Assembly (NCBI RefSeq): GCF_000247645.1
Contig: NZ_AHWA01000006.1
Span: 62,001-126,000 of the forward strand
DNA: 64,000 bases
Reading direction: 5' to 3'
DNA from: Salinibacterium sp. PAMC 21357
GTDB lineage: Bacteria > Actinomycetota > Actinomycetes > Actinomycetales > Microbacteriaceae
This document shows positions 33,044 through 46,983 of the stretch, piece by piece. The position numbers were made by a program, and so were the translations under genes. The notes below the pieces were generated by a model. That model saw only the letters and a list, made by a program, of their open reading frames with translations, was not told where the DNA came from and did not search any database. Position 1 is the first letter of the stretch. Every line of letters begins with the position of its first letter.

Positions 33044-33748
33044 ATGAGCCAACTCACCATGATCGCCCTCGACCTTGTCGCTATCGGGCTGCTGACCTTC
33101 GCGCTCTACTTTGCGCGTCACCGCCGTCGCGACCTCCTCGTGGCGTACCTCATTGTGAACATCGGCGTCATGGCCGTCACCGTCATGCTGGCCGATAGCG
33201 CCGTAGGCGTTGGACTCGGTCTCGGGCTGTTTGGGGTGCTCTCGATCATCCGGTTACGCTCCTCTGAAATTGCGCAGCACGAAGTCGCCTACTACTTCGC
33301 TTCTCTCGCGCTGGGTCTCATCGCCGGTCTCGGAGCCGCTGACCTCAGCGTCGCCACAACCACTACGCTCGCCACCTTCGTAGCTCCCGCGCTGATGGCG
33401 CTTATCCTTCTCGTCATCGCGTTCGGTGATAGCCCGCGCCTGTTCCGTGCCTACCGTCAACAGACGGTGACATTGGATGCGGCTATCGCCGACGAAACCA
33501 CCCTCCGTATTCGTCTCGAAGACCTTCTCGGTGCCAAAGTGCACTCGCTGACGATCATCAAGCTCGACCTCGTCAATGACACGACCATCGTGGATGTTCG
33601 CTACCGGATCAGCACAAACGTTGCTGCTGGCCCCACCGGAGACCTGCCATCGCGAAGTGCCAGTGCCAGCGCCACCCCAGCCAACGCGACCACCGCACGC
33701 AGCGACGCCAGCGGTGTCGCCAGCAGCTTCGAAGGAGCAACCCGATGA
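33044..33748 (+). CDS. DUF4956 domain membrane protein
   Basis: 234-residue membrane protein with about four hydrophobic segments in the first ~130 residues (VGVGLGLGLFGVLSIIRLRSS is the conserved core) and a cytosolic C-terminal domain with an Ala/Thr/Ser-rich tail. ATG 33044 has GGAG eight bases upstream; the in-frame upstream ATG 32987 gives an unlikely leader. The start of the VTC-domain gene overlaps its last bases. DUF4956 beside a VTC domain is a recurring bacterial pair, often with CotH, so the two probably form one polyphosphate-related membrane system. Biochemical function unknown. Confidence 0.85.
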   Translation: MSQLTMIALDLVAIGLLTFALYFARHRRRDLLVAYLIVNIGVMAVTVMLADSAVGVGLGLGLFGVLSIIRLRSSEIAQHEVAYYFASLALGLIAGLGAADLSVATTTTLATFVAPALMALILLVIAFGDSPRLFRAYRQQTVTLDAAIADETTLRIRLEDLLGAKVHSLTIIKLDLVNDTTIVDVRYRISTNVAAGPTGDLPSRSASASATPANATTARSDASGVASSFEGATR

Positions 33749-34784
33749 GCACGCAATTCGCGTCAGCCCCAACCACATTCACGCCGGCAACCGAACGCTT
33801 TGCCACCATCTCGCTAGAGGAGCTTGCCGAATTGGCTTCGCTCATGACTCGAGTTGATCGCAAGTATCTGGTTCCGGCAGCGACCTTGTCGCACTGCTCG
33901 CCGAACTCGAAGACCAGGCTCGGGTGCTTGAGATCGACGCAGAACAGCACTTCGACTATGAGTCGGTGTACTTCGATACCCCGGATTCCGCCAGCTATTT
34001 TTTGGCCGCGCATCCGCGTCGCCGCCGTTTCAAGGCCCGTACTCGCAGCTACCTTAATTCGGGGGACTGCTACCTGGAAGTGAAAACGAAAGGGTCCCGC
34101 GGAACAACCGCCAAGCAGCGTTTGCCCTACAGTTTCGATGAGCGCAACCAGCTCACCGCAGCAGGCCGCGAGTACATCGGCGAATTGCTCAACGATGCCT
34201 CTGTCGCCGGAATCGACACCGAAACTATGGCGCCAGTGCTCACCACGCGCTACACGCGCACAACGCTGTTCTTGCCTGGCAGCGGCAGTCGCTGCACGAT
34301 CGATAGCGGGCTCGAATGGCAGCGCAACGACGTCGGACTTGATAGTGCTGCTGAGCTCGGCGGGGCAGCTGAACTTCGCTTCGATGACACGGTCATCGTC
34401 GAAACGAAATCGGCGGGGCAGGCCAGCGAGGTCGACCGAATCTTGTGGCGCATGGGTCACCGCCCTGATCGCATCTCCAAGTTCGCGACGGGCCTAGCGG
34501 CGCTGTCGCCTGAACTGCCGCATAACCGGTGGTCGCGCGTTCTCCGCCGTCATTTCCTCCGGCGCTTCTGGCCCAGTCAGCTAGTTCGACCTTCGCCGTC
34601 TAGCAGTCGCGAGTCGAACCGATCATCGGGAGAAGGCGATCCTTCGCGGTCGTGCGGAGCCGGGGCGCGATGTCACCACGAGGGCGTAGCGTTACCTCAT
34701 GGACATTCGCACTCTTGGCCGCACTGGCCGCTCAGTATCCGCAATCGGTCTTGGCACATGGCAGCTGGGTGCCGACTGGGGTGA
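33745..34784 (+). pseudogene. VTC-domain protein (polyphosphate polymerase-like), one-base frameshift
   Basis: The gene starts at ATG 33745 and reads through RVDRKYLVPAATL, then shifts. The remaining domain continues one frame over from 33885: VLEIDAEQHFDYESVYFDTPD, RRRFKARTRSYLNSGDCYLEVKTKG, PVLTTRYTRTTLFLPG and IVETKSAG, the basic tunnel and acidic metal residues of VTC domains. Adding one C at 33884-33885 restores a continuous frame. Downstream the second frame runs to 34784, into the aldo/keto reductase gene, whereas the domain appears complete by about 34545 (LPHNRWSRVLRRHF). So either a second lesion removed the stop or the tail is non-native. Pseudogene or sequencing error; the conserved second half favours error or recent damage. 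Confidence 0.8.
34687..34692 (+). promoter_or_regulatory. -10 element TAGCGT before aldo/keto reductase
   Basis: TAGCGT ends six bases before ATG 34699, with no Shine-Dalgarno sequence between them; candidate leaderless start. Confidence 0.4.
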
Positions 34785-35697
34785 TGTGAGCGAGGCCGAT
34801 GCCCGCGGCGTGCTCGATGCCGCCGTTGATGGGGGAGTCACCTTCTTCGATACCGCCGACGTTTACGGCGACGGCCGCAGCGAATCGTTCATCGGCAGTT
34901 ACCTTGCTGATCGTCCAGAACTCGACATCACCGTCGCCACCAAAATGGGCCGCCGTGCTGAGCAAGTCCCGAGCAACTTCACTCTCGCCAACTTTCGACA
35001 GTGGACCGACCGTTCGCGGCGTAACCTCGGCACAGAGACCCTCGACCTTGTGCAATTGCACTGCCCGCCGACCGCAGTGATCAGCACGGATGCCGTCTTT
35101 GACGACCTCGACACTCTCGTCGCTGATGGCGCCATCGCCGCCTACGGTGTGAGTGTGGAGACAGCGGCCGAAGCGCTCGCTGCTATCGCGCGCCCCAATG
35201 TTGCCAGCGTGCAGATCATCCTCAACGCCTTTCGCCTTAAGCCTCTGGATGCTGTTCTTCCGGCAGCGCTCGCTGCCGGCGTCGGCATCATCGCGCGAGT
35301 GCCTCTCGCCTCGGGTCTGCTCAGTGGCAAGTACCGCGCCGACACCACTTTTGCCGAGAACGATCACCGCACCTACAACCGCAACGGCGAAGCCTTCGAT
35401 GTGGGGGAGACTTTTTCGGGCGTCGACTTCGAGACTGGTGTCGCCGCCGCTCAAGAGTTTGCCGCCCTTCTCGCCGCCGAGCCTGCGGTTTCTGATTTCT
35501 CCACCCCTCAGGTTGCCCTAGCGTGGGTTGCGCAGCAGCCCGGCGTGAGTTCGGTAATTCCCGGCGCACGAAATGTCTCCCAAGCGCAGTCCAACGCTGG
35601 AGCTGGTGAAGTTCCCGCGCTGAGCGAGGGTTTCATGGCGGGCGTTCGCGACATTTATGATCGCCACTTTCGTGCCGCGGTGCATCCGCGCTGGTAG
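34699..35697 (+). CDS. Aldo/keto reductase
   Basis: NADPH-dependent oxidoreductase of 332 residues, TIM barrel. Catalytic tetrad visible: Asp in FDTADVYGDG, Tyr in the same loop, Lys in VATKMGRRA and His in LVQLHCPP. The cofactor-binding end shows VIPGARNVSQAQSNAGA. ATG 34699 begins MDIRTLGRTGRSVSAIGLGTW, the standard start of the YajO/AKR11-12-like group. The gene is inside the read-through of the frameshifted VTC gene but has its own -10. Substrate unknown. Confidence 0.93.
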   Translation: MDIRTLGRTGRSVSAIGLGTWQLGADWGDVSEADARGVLDAAVDGGVTFFDTADVYGDGRSESFIGSYLADRPELDITVATKMGRRAEQVPSNFTLANFRQWTDRSRRNLGTETLDLVQLHCPPTAVISTDAVFDDLDTLVADGAIAAYGVSVETAAEALAAIARPNVASVQIILNAFRLKPLDAVLPAALAAGVGIIARVPLASGLLSGKYRADTTFAENDHRTYNRNGEAFDVGETFSGVDFETGVAAAQEFAALLAAEPAVSDFSTPQVALAWVAQQPGVSSVIPGARNVSQAQSNAGAGEVPALSEGFMAGVRDIYDRHFRAAVHPRW

Positions 35698-35720
35698 CGC
35701 AACCAACACGAGCCGCCGAA

Positions 35721-36929
35721 CTACTGGCGCAGGGTGCTGATCGGCTCAGTGTCGGGGATGGGGCTCGCGTCTTTGCCACGCAGGTCAGGATGCCACCCGC
35801 GCAGAACAGTCGGCACGAGCACCCCGAGAGCGGCGATGACGGTAGCGGCCCAGAACCCACCGATGGGGCCGTTGGCGTCGATGAGGAAGCCGGCAACGGC
35901 GGAGCCAAGCGCTGCACCGATCAGTTGACCAGTGCCAACCCAGCCGTACGCTTCGGCAGTGTCGCTGAACTTAACGCTGGCAGAAACGATCGCGAAAATC
36001 ACGGCGAAGGCGGGAGCGATGCCAATACCGGCGATGAGCAGCATGATGGCGAGCCACCAAAAGTTCAGGCTGAACATCGCGAGGGCCATACCGACGAACA
36101 CGATCAGCATGCGGCGAGCAAGGGCCCAGGGGCCGATCGGCAGGTGGCCAAGAAAGAGACCGCCGAAGAGTGAACCGATGGCCCAAATGCCGAGTACAAA
36201 TCCGGCCTGCGGACCATCGTGACCGAATACAGAAACGACGGATGCTTCTACCGCTGCGGCTGCGCCCACCAACAGAAAGCCTGTGATTGTTGCCAGCATT
36301 ACCGGAGGGCGACGCAACACGGTTCCGAAGGAGCGCTTGCTGCGGGGGATTCGTACCTGCCCGACTTCGGGGCTGGCGATGAACCACGCTCCGCCGCCGA
36401 GGAGGAAAGCGCCGGCGACCACGATGGCGGTGGTGGTCGAGATCTGAATGGCGAGGAATGTCGCCACTACTGGTCCGGCGACCCAAATAATTTCTTGGGC
36501 TGAGGCATCCAAAGAGAACAGTGGGGTGAGCTGTTTCGAGTTCACCATTTTGGGATAGATGGTACGAACCGCTGGCTGCACTGGCGGGTTGCTGAGGCCA
36601 GCGATGAGCCCGACGACCATGAACATTCCGACGCTGAGAGGAACCAAAGCGATGGTGAATATTGCGGCGGCCGAAACGATGAGAGTGAGGATGAGCACTT
36701 TGCGCATTCCCCAGACGCCCATCCAGCGACTAGTGAGAGGACCAGCAACGCCCTGGCCGATGCTCGTCGCGGCGAGCACGAGGCCAGCAGCGCCGTAAGA
36801 GTTGTGGATCTGTTCGACGTGAAGCAGGATCGCCAATGAGAGCATGCCGCCAGGCAGTCGGGCGGTTAGTTGAGCCGCAATGATTCTGGCAATGCCCGGA
36901 GTTTTCAGCAGGTCGATGTATGCGTTCAC
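35721..36929 (-). CDS. MFS transporter, 12-TM
   Basis: Major facilitator protein of 402 residues with about 12 hydrophobic segments and a short central loop near residue 200. GTG 36929 has GGAG about six bases upstream. GLIAGLSNPPVQPAVRTIYP and AWFIASPEVGQVRIPRSKRS are recognisable loop features of a sugar- or drug-type exporter group common in actinobacteria. It is divergent from the large surface-protein gene with a 500-base intergenic region. Substrate unknown. Confidence 0.85.
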   Translation of the reverse strand: MNAYIDLLKTPGIARIIAAQLTARLPGGMLSLAILLHVEQIHNSYGAAGLVLAATSIGQGVAGPLTSRWMGVWGMRKVLILTLIVSAAAIFTIALVPLSVGMFMVVGLIAGLSNPPVQPAVRTIYPKMVNSKQLTPLFSLDASAQEIIWVAGPVVATFLAIQISTTTAIVVAGAFLLGGGAWFIASPEVGQVRIPRSKRSFGTVLRRPPVMLATITGFLLVGAAAAVEASVVSVFGHDGPQAGFVLGIWAIGSLFGGLFLGHLPIGPWALARRMLIVFVGMALAMFSLNFWWLAIMLLIAGIGIAPAFAVIFAIVSASVKFSDTAEAYGWVGTGQLIGAALGSAVAGFLIDANGPIGGFWAATVIAALGVLVPTVLRGWHPDLRGKDASPIPDTEPISTLRQ

Positions 36930-37016
36930 GAGAACTCCAGCTTAGCTGTCAGAACGCCGCGAATTCCGGTGTCTCGACAAAGTGGATCAGCTCGACGGAT
37001 GCCCTTTCGGGCGGTG

Positions 37017-37034
37017 AGTTTTTGCGCAAAAACT
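37017..37034. promoter_or_regulatory. Perfect 18-bp palindrome AGTTTTTGCGCAAAAACT
   Basis: Complete dyad symmetry with an AT-rich outer part and GCGC centre. It lies 88 bases upstream of the MFS start and about 105 bases upstream of the -35 box for the surface protein. It is a likely operator for a dimeric regulator of one or both genes. Confidence 0.55.
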
Positions 37035-37138
37035 TCGAGAGCCACGTGTCTGCCGCACGGGGTAAACAACTCGTTCTGCCAATGCGCACAACACTTGCGT
37101 GTCGAGTTAACAATATTGCTGAGTTGGTATAGGCGCTC

Positions 37139-37167
37139 TTGACTGCCCGAGCCCGCCGGACTAACCT
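37139..37167 (+). promoter_or_regulatory. Sigma-70-type promoter for surface protein
   Basis: TTGACT (37139-37144) and TAACCT (37162-37167) are spaced by 17 bases, a good housekeeping promoter. It implies a leader of about 255 bases before ATG 37431, unlike the leaderless genes nearby. Confidence 0.55.
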
Positions 37168-37430
37168 AACAACACTTCGGAACCCGCCCGAAGCGTCAGC
37201 AAGAGTACCCCCGGCTGTAAAGCTGACTCGAGCACAACCTGTCCCAACAGGCGTATACCCATGCGAACTTTACCTACAGTGTTTTTCGCGCACATTCGGC
37301 TCGAAGAATGCAGAACGTCCATCGTCCCGGCACAGCTCCGCAATGCCCTCCTCGCCGGGAGCGCGCTATGAGCGCCGTAAGCGTCACAGTCGGAATGGTT
37401 ATCTCGCCAGTGGGAACGTGGTGATCAATC

Positions 37431-43076
<5,646 letters not shown>

Positions 43077-43137
43077 TGCGCAACGGTCGTGGACTGCCAT
43101 GGGCAGCAGGTTGAGTAGTCAAAAAAGGGGGGACGCA

Positions 43138-44202
43138 GTGAGTGATCCATTACACGTAGCAGTTGTCGGTGCAGGATACTGGGGGCCGAACCTGGCGAGA
43201 AACTTTCGCGCTAACCCACAGTGGCAACTTGATGCGATTTGCGATCTCGATGCGACGCGGGCAGAAAAGCTTGCAGACGCGCTTGGGGGAGTGCCAGTCA
43301 TTACCGAACTGGATGAGCTGCTCAACGATCCGAAGCTGGATGCGGTCGCGATCGCGACTCCGGCACGTACTCATCACCCCATCGTGCTGAAGGCTCTGCG
43401 CGCGGGAAAGCACGTCGTCGTCGAGAAGCCGCTTGCTGACAGTCGAGAGAAGGGGCTCGAGATGGCCCGCGAGGCCGACGAGCGTGGCCTCGTGCTGATG
43501 TCCGACCACACCTACTGCTACACGCCAGCGGTGATGAAGATCCGCGAGCTAATCGCGGATGGCGTTCTCGGCGACATCCTGTTCATCGACTCCGTGCGCA
43601 TCAATTTAGGACTGATTCAACCCGACGTTGATGTGTTTTGGGACCTCGCGCCGCACGACCTTTCCATCATCGACTTCATCTTGCCTGGCGGCCTCACCGC
43701 AACGACGGCGTCCGCCCAAGGAGCAGACCCTCTCGGTTCTGGCAAGTCCTGCGTTGGTTACCTCAGTCTTCCCCTCGAGGGTGGCGCCATGGCTCATGTG
43801 CACGTCAACTGGCTCAGCCCGACGAAGATTCGTCAGATGGTCATCGGCGGCACGAAGCAAACGCTCGTCTGGGATGATCTCAACCCGCAGCAGCGACTCA
43901 GCATCTATGACCGAGGCGTCGACCTGATGAAGGTTTCGAAGTCGGAAGCGGATCGCACCGCCGCGACAGTCTCGTACCGCCTTGGAGACACCTGGTCTCC
44001 GGCGCTGCCCGAGCATGAGGCTCTCGCTGCAATGACTACCGAATTTGCGGAGAGCATTCGCACCGGTCGCGCACCGCGCACCGACGGCCACGCCGGACTT
44101 CGAGTGCTGGCGGTGCTCGAAGCCGCGAGCCGCAGTCTTGCCCTGGCAGGTGCCCCCAGCCCCATCGACTCCGTCCCCCGTTCACTGGAGCAAGCATCAT
44201 GA
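43138..44202 (+). CDS. Gfo/Idh/MocA family sugar oxidoreductase
   Basis: NAD(P)-dependent dehydrogenase of 354 residues. N-terminal Rossmann motif VAVVGAGYWGPNLARNF, then Glu96-Lys97-Pro98 (EKPLADS), whose Lys is catalytic, and SDHTYCYTPAV. GTG 43138 has AAAAAAGGGGGGA upstream; earlier in-frame starts run into the surface-protein stop. Probably a nucleotide-sugar 3-dehydrogenase (WbpB/WlbA-like) producing a keto sugar for the DegT aminotransferase two genes on. Coupled by ATGA to the epimerase gene. Confidence 0.9.
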   Translation: MSDPLHVAVVGAGYWGPNLARNFRANPQWQLDAICDLDATRAEKLADALGGVPVITELDELLNDPKLDAVAIATPARTHHPIVLKALRAGKHVVVEKPLADSREKGLEMAREADERGLVLMSDHTYCYTPAVMKIRELIADGVLGDILFIDSVRINLGLIQPDVDVFWDLAPHDLSIIDFILPGGLTATTASAQGADPLGSGKSCVGYLSLPLEGGAMAHVHVNWLSPTKIRQMVIGGTKQTLVWDDLNPQQRLSIYDRGVDLMKVSKSEADRTAATVSYRLGDTWSPALPEHEALAAMTTEFAESIRTGRAPRTDGHAGLRVLAVLEAASRSLALAGAPSPIDSVPRSLEQAS

Positions 44203-45194
44203 CCGACATCCGCAGTACACAAGTTCTCGTTACCGGCGGCGCCGGCACCATCGGCTCTCACATCGTTGACCAGCTGCTCGACGCCGGGGCCGCGCACATC
44301 GACGTGCTCGATAACCTCGTGCGGGGTCGTCGGGCCAACCTCGATGACGCGATGCGTAGCGGCAAAGTGACAGTGCATGAGGGCGACCTTCGCGACAGGG
44401 AGTTTGTTCGCGAGCTCACTGTCGGCAAAGATCTCGTCTTCCATGAGGCTGCCATTCGCATCACTCAGTGTGCCGAAGACCCTCGCCTCGCGCTCGAGGT
44501 GCTCGTCGACGGCACGTTCAATGTTGTTGAGGCGGCTGCTGAGCTTGGCGTCAGCAAGCTGATCTCCGCATCGAGTGCCTCCGTGTACGGGCTAGCCGAA
44601 GAATTCCCGACGACCGAGCGACACCATCACCACAACAATGACACATTCTATGGTGCCGCTAAGTCATTCAATGAGGGCATGATCCGAAGCTTTCGGGCGA
44701 TGAATGGTCTGGACTTCGTCATCCTGCGCTATTTCAATGTCTACGGCCCCCGCATGGATGTGCACGGACTGTACACGGAGGTTCTCGTGCGCTGGATGGA
44801 GCGCATTGCTGATGGTCAGCCTCCGCTGATTTTCGGTGATGGCGAGCAAACCATGGACTTTGTCGTCACCCAAGACATTGCGCGGGCCAACATCCTCGCT
44901 GCCCAAAGCGACATAGTCGACGGTGTTTACAACATTGCTAGCGGACGAGAGACTAGCCTGCTCGAACTGGCTCAGGCGCTGCTGCGCGCCATGAATTCCG
45001 ATCTCAACGTTGAGCATGGCCCGGAGCGCGCAGTGAACGGAGTAACGCGCCGGCTCGCCGACACCGTCGCCGCACAGGTCGATCTCGGATTCAGCGCTCA
45101 CATCTCGCTAGAGGATGGTCTTCGTTCGCTGGTGGAGTGGTGGAGCCCGCTGCGCGAGGAGATTTCGGCGGGAAAGTCCGAGCTCAGATCATGA
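44199..45194 (+). CDS. NAD-dependent epimerase/dehydratase of nucleotide sugars
   Basis: Extended short-chain dehydrogenase of 331 residues. Cofactor motif GGAGTIG in the N-terminal Rossmann fold, catalytic SAS(S/A)SVYG region near 128 and Tyr151-x-x-x-Lys155 (YGAAK). RYFNVYGPRMD and MDFVVTQDIARANILAA are UDP-glucose 4-epimerase-like. The start overlaps the previous stop by four bases, and its own stop overlaps the DegT gene start (ATGA). It would supply an epimerised or 4-keto sugar; substrate is not readable. Confidence 0.92.
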   Translation: MTDIRSTQVLVTGGAGTIGSHIVDQLLDAGAAHIDVLDNLVRGRRANLDDAMRSGKVTVHEGDLRDREFVRELTVGKDLVFHEAAIRITQCAEDPRLALEVLVDGTFNVVEAAAELGVSKLISASSASVYGLAEEFPTTERHHHHNNDTFYGAAKSFNEGMIRSFRAMNGLDFVILRYFNVYGPRMDVHGLYTEVLVRWMERIADGQPPLIFGDGEQTMDFVVTQDIARANILAAQSDIVDGVYNIASGRETSLLELAQALLRAMNSDLNVEHGPERAVNGVTRRLADTVAAQVDLGFSAHISLEDGLRSLVEWWSPLREEISAGKSELRS

Positions 45195-46345
45195 GCAGGG
45201 TCAATGTCATGAAGCCGTGGCTCGGCACGGAGGAGGCTGATGCGGTCGCTGAGGTCATCGCCTCCGGCTGGGTTGCCCAGGGCCCTCGGGTTGCGGCTTT
45301 TGAGGCTGCGTTCGCGGAGGCGATGCAGGCGGAGCATGCGGTTGCGACATCGAACTGCACCACGGCGCTGCACCTCGCGCTCGTGGTGGGCGGAATCGAA
45401 GCGGGAGACGACGTCGTCATCCCCTCGTTCTCGTTCATCGCGACAGCCAACGCGCCTACCTACGTCGGTGCACGACCAGTGTTCGCGGATGTCGATCCGC
45501 TGACTGGCAACGTCACAGCGGAGAGTGTGCGAGCTGCACTCACCGACCGTACCCGCGCCGTGATCGTTGTCGATCAGGGTGGGATGCCTGTTGATCTTGA
45601 CTCGATCCGGGCGGTGACCGACCCCCGAGGAATCGTGGTCATCGAAGACGCGGCGTGTGGCGCTGGCTCGACGTACAAGGGGCGCCCGGTGGGAGCGGGG
45701 GCAGACATCGCCGCGTGGTCGTTTCATCCGCGCAAGTTATTGACAACCGGCGAGGGGGGAATGCTCACCACGTCGAACGCCGACTGGGCTGCTAGGGCGC
45801 GTCAACTTCGCGAGCACGCCATGAGTGTCTCTGCTGTCGACCGCGCCGCCAGCGTTATCGCACCGGCCGAAGAGTACGGCGAGGTCGGATTCAACTATCG
45901 GATGACCGACATACAGGCCGCCGTCGGTTTGGTGCAACTTGGCCGCCTGCCTCAGGTTGTGGCGCGACGCCGGGAGATTGCTGCGGAGTATGCCCGCCGC
46001 ATTGCCGGAATCGCCGGCCTGCGAATCGTCGTCGATCCTGACCATGGCACCTCCAACTTTCAGTCCCTGTGGGTGGAGGTCGGGGCCGACTTTCCGCTGA
46101 CGCGCGAGGGATTGCTTGAGGCGCTCGCCGCAGCAGATGTCTCGGCTCGCCGCGGCATCATGGCAGCACACCGTCAGCCCGCCTACGCCGCCCGCGATAC
46201 CGGATCGGCGCCGCTCCCGGTGACCGAACACCTCACCGATAACACCCTGATCCTGCCGGTGTTTCATCAACTGACCGAGGCCGAACTGACGCAGGTAATC
46301 GATGCGCTTCTCAGCGCGGCGGGCAGACGGATTGGCACATTGTGA
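45191..46345 (+). CDS. DegT/DnrJ/EryC1 aminotransferase (first)
   Basis: PLP-dependent aminotransferase forming amino sugars, 384 residues. The PLP-binding Lys is Lys182 in SFHPRKLLTTGEGG, and NYRMTDIQAAVG is the family signature near 236. ATG 45191 sits on the epimerase stop; the longer frame is an overlap shadow. An acyltransferase gene follows by GTGA overlap, so the product amine is probably acylated. Substrate: a nucleotide keto-sugar from the enzymes upstream, inferred. Confidence 0.92.
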   Translation: MSRVNVMKPWLGTEEADAVAEVIASGWVAQGPRVAAFEAAFAEAMQAEHAVATSNCTTALHLALVVGGIEAGDDVVIPSFSFIATANAPTYVGARPVFADVDPLTGNVTAESVRAALTDRTRAVIVVDQGGMPVDLDSIRAVTDPRGIVVIEDAACGAGSTYKGRPVGAGADIAAWSFHPRKLLTTGEGGMLTTSNADWAARARQLREHAMSVSAVDRAASVIAPAEEYGEVGFNYRMTDIQAAVGLVQLGRLPQVVARRREIAAEYARRIAGIAGLRIVVDPDHGTSNFQSLWVEVGADFPLTREGLLEALAAADVSARRGIMAAHRQPAYAARDTGSAPLPVTEHLTDNTLILPVFHQLTEAELTQVIDALLSAAGRRIGTL

Positions 46346-46983
46346 CCAGACATCCGATCATTCTTATTGCCGCTAGCGGTCTCGCACGCGAGGTCTTACC
46401 TGTGCTGCGAGAATCGGGTCGCGAAGTTCTGGGGTTGCTGGATGACCGGCACGCCGATTTTTCACCAACCATTGCGGGGGCGCGGGTGCTCGGGGGCATC
46501 GACGATGTCACGCTCTATCCGCGCGCTGAGCTACTCGTGTGCGTCGGTTCCGGCAGCGGCCGAGAGCGGATTGTGGCCCGGCTCGGCGCGCTCGGCATCG
46601 ACTCTCAGCGATATGCGACGGTCATTGATCCTTCGGTGCGCAACCCTGCTGGATGCCCGATTGGGGCTGGCTCAATTCTTTTGGCTGGTGTCGCGATCAC
46701 CGCGGATGCCGTGGTCGGTGAGCACGTCGTCGTGATGCCACGAGTGACCATTTCGCACGACTGTCGTATCGCGGACTTCGTGACTTTGGCATCCGGTGTC
46801 GCTCTCGGCGGCGACGTGCGGGTCGCACGGGGAGCCTACCTGGGGATGAACTGCTCGGTGCGGCAGGGTGTCTCAATCGGAGTTGGCGCCACGGTAGGGA
46901 TGGGAGCGGTCGTACTCAACGACGTGAACTCATCAGAAACATGGGCGGGCGTTCCCGCCCGTCGACTGGGGGTGTCCGAGTGA
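46342..46983 (+). CDS. NeuD/PglD-type sugar N/O-acyltransferase
   Basis: Left-handed beta-helix acyltransferase of 213 residues. An N-terminal Rossmann-like domain (PIILIAASGLAREVLPVLRE) precedes hexapeptide repeats with the catalytic His in VTISHDCRIADFVTLASGVALGG, and VPARRLG at the end. GTG 46342 overlaps the DegT stop. Such enzymes acetylate the amino group made by DegT, as in PglD with bacillosamine, or O-acetylate sialic acids. Here the flanking DegT genes favour N-acylation. Confidence 0.9.
   Translation: MTRHPIILIAASGLAREVLPVLRESGREVLGLLDDRHADFSPTIAGARVLGGIDDVTLYPRAELLVCVGSGSGRERIVARLGALGIDSQRYATVIDPSVRNPAGCPIGAGSILLAGVAITADAVVGEHVVVMPRVTISHDCRIADFVTLASGVALGGDVRVARGAYLGMNCSVRQGVSIGVGATVGMGAVVLNDVNSSETWAGVPARRLGVSE

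Larger units (their letters stand above)
36930..37430. other. Gene-free regulatory region
   Basis: No convincing coding frame. It holds promoters for the divergent MFS gene and the 1881-residue surface protein, an 18-bp palindrome (37017-37034), a small hairpin-prone GCCC-TTTC-GGGC (37002-37013) and a good -35/-10 pair at 37139-37167. The rest shows no structure that I can name. Confidence 0.6.

Noticed and set aside
33884-33890. Programmed -1 frameshift as explanation for the VTC gene
   Set aside because: The sequence ACC-TTG lacks a slippery X-XXY-YYZ heptamer and no downstream pseudoknot is evident, so mutation or sequencing error is more likely.
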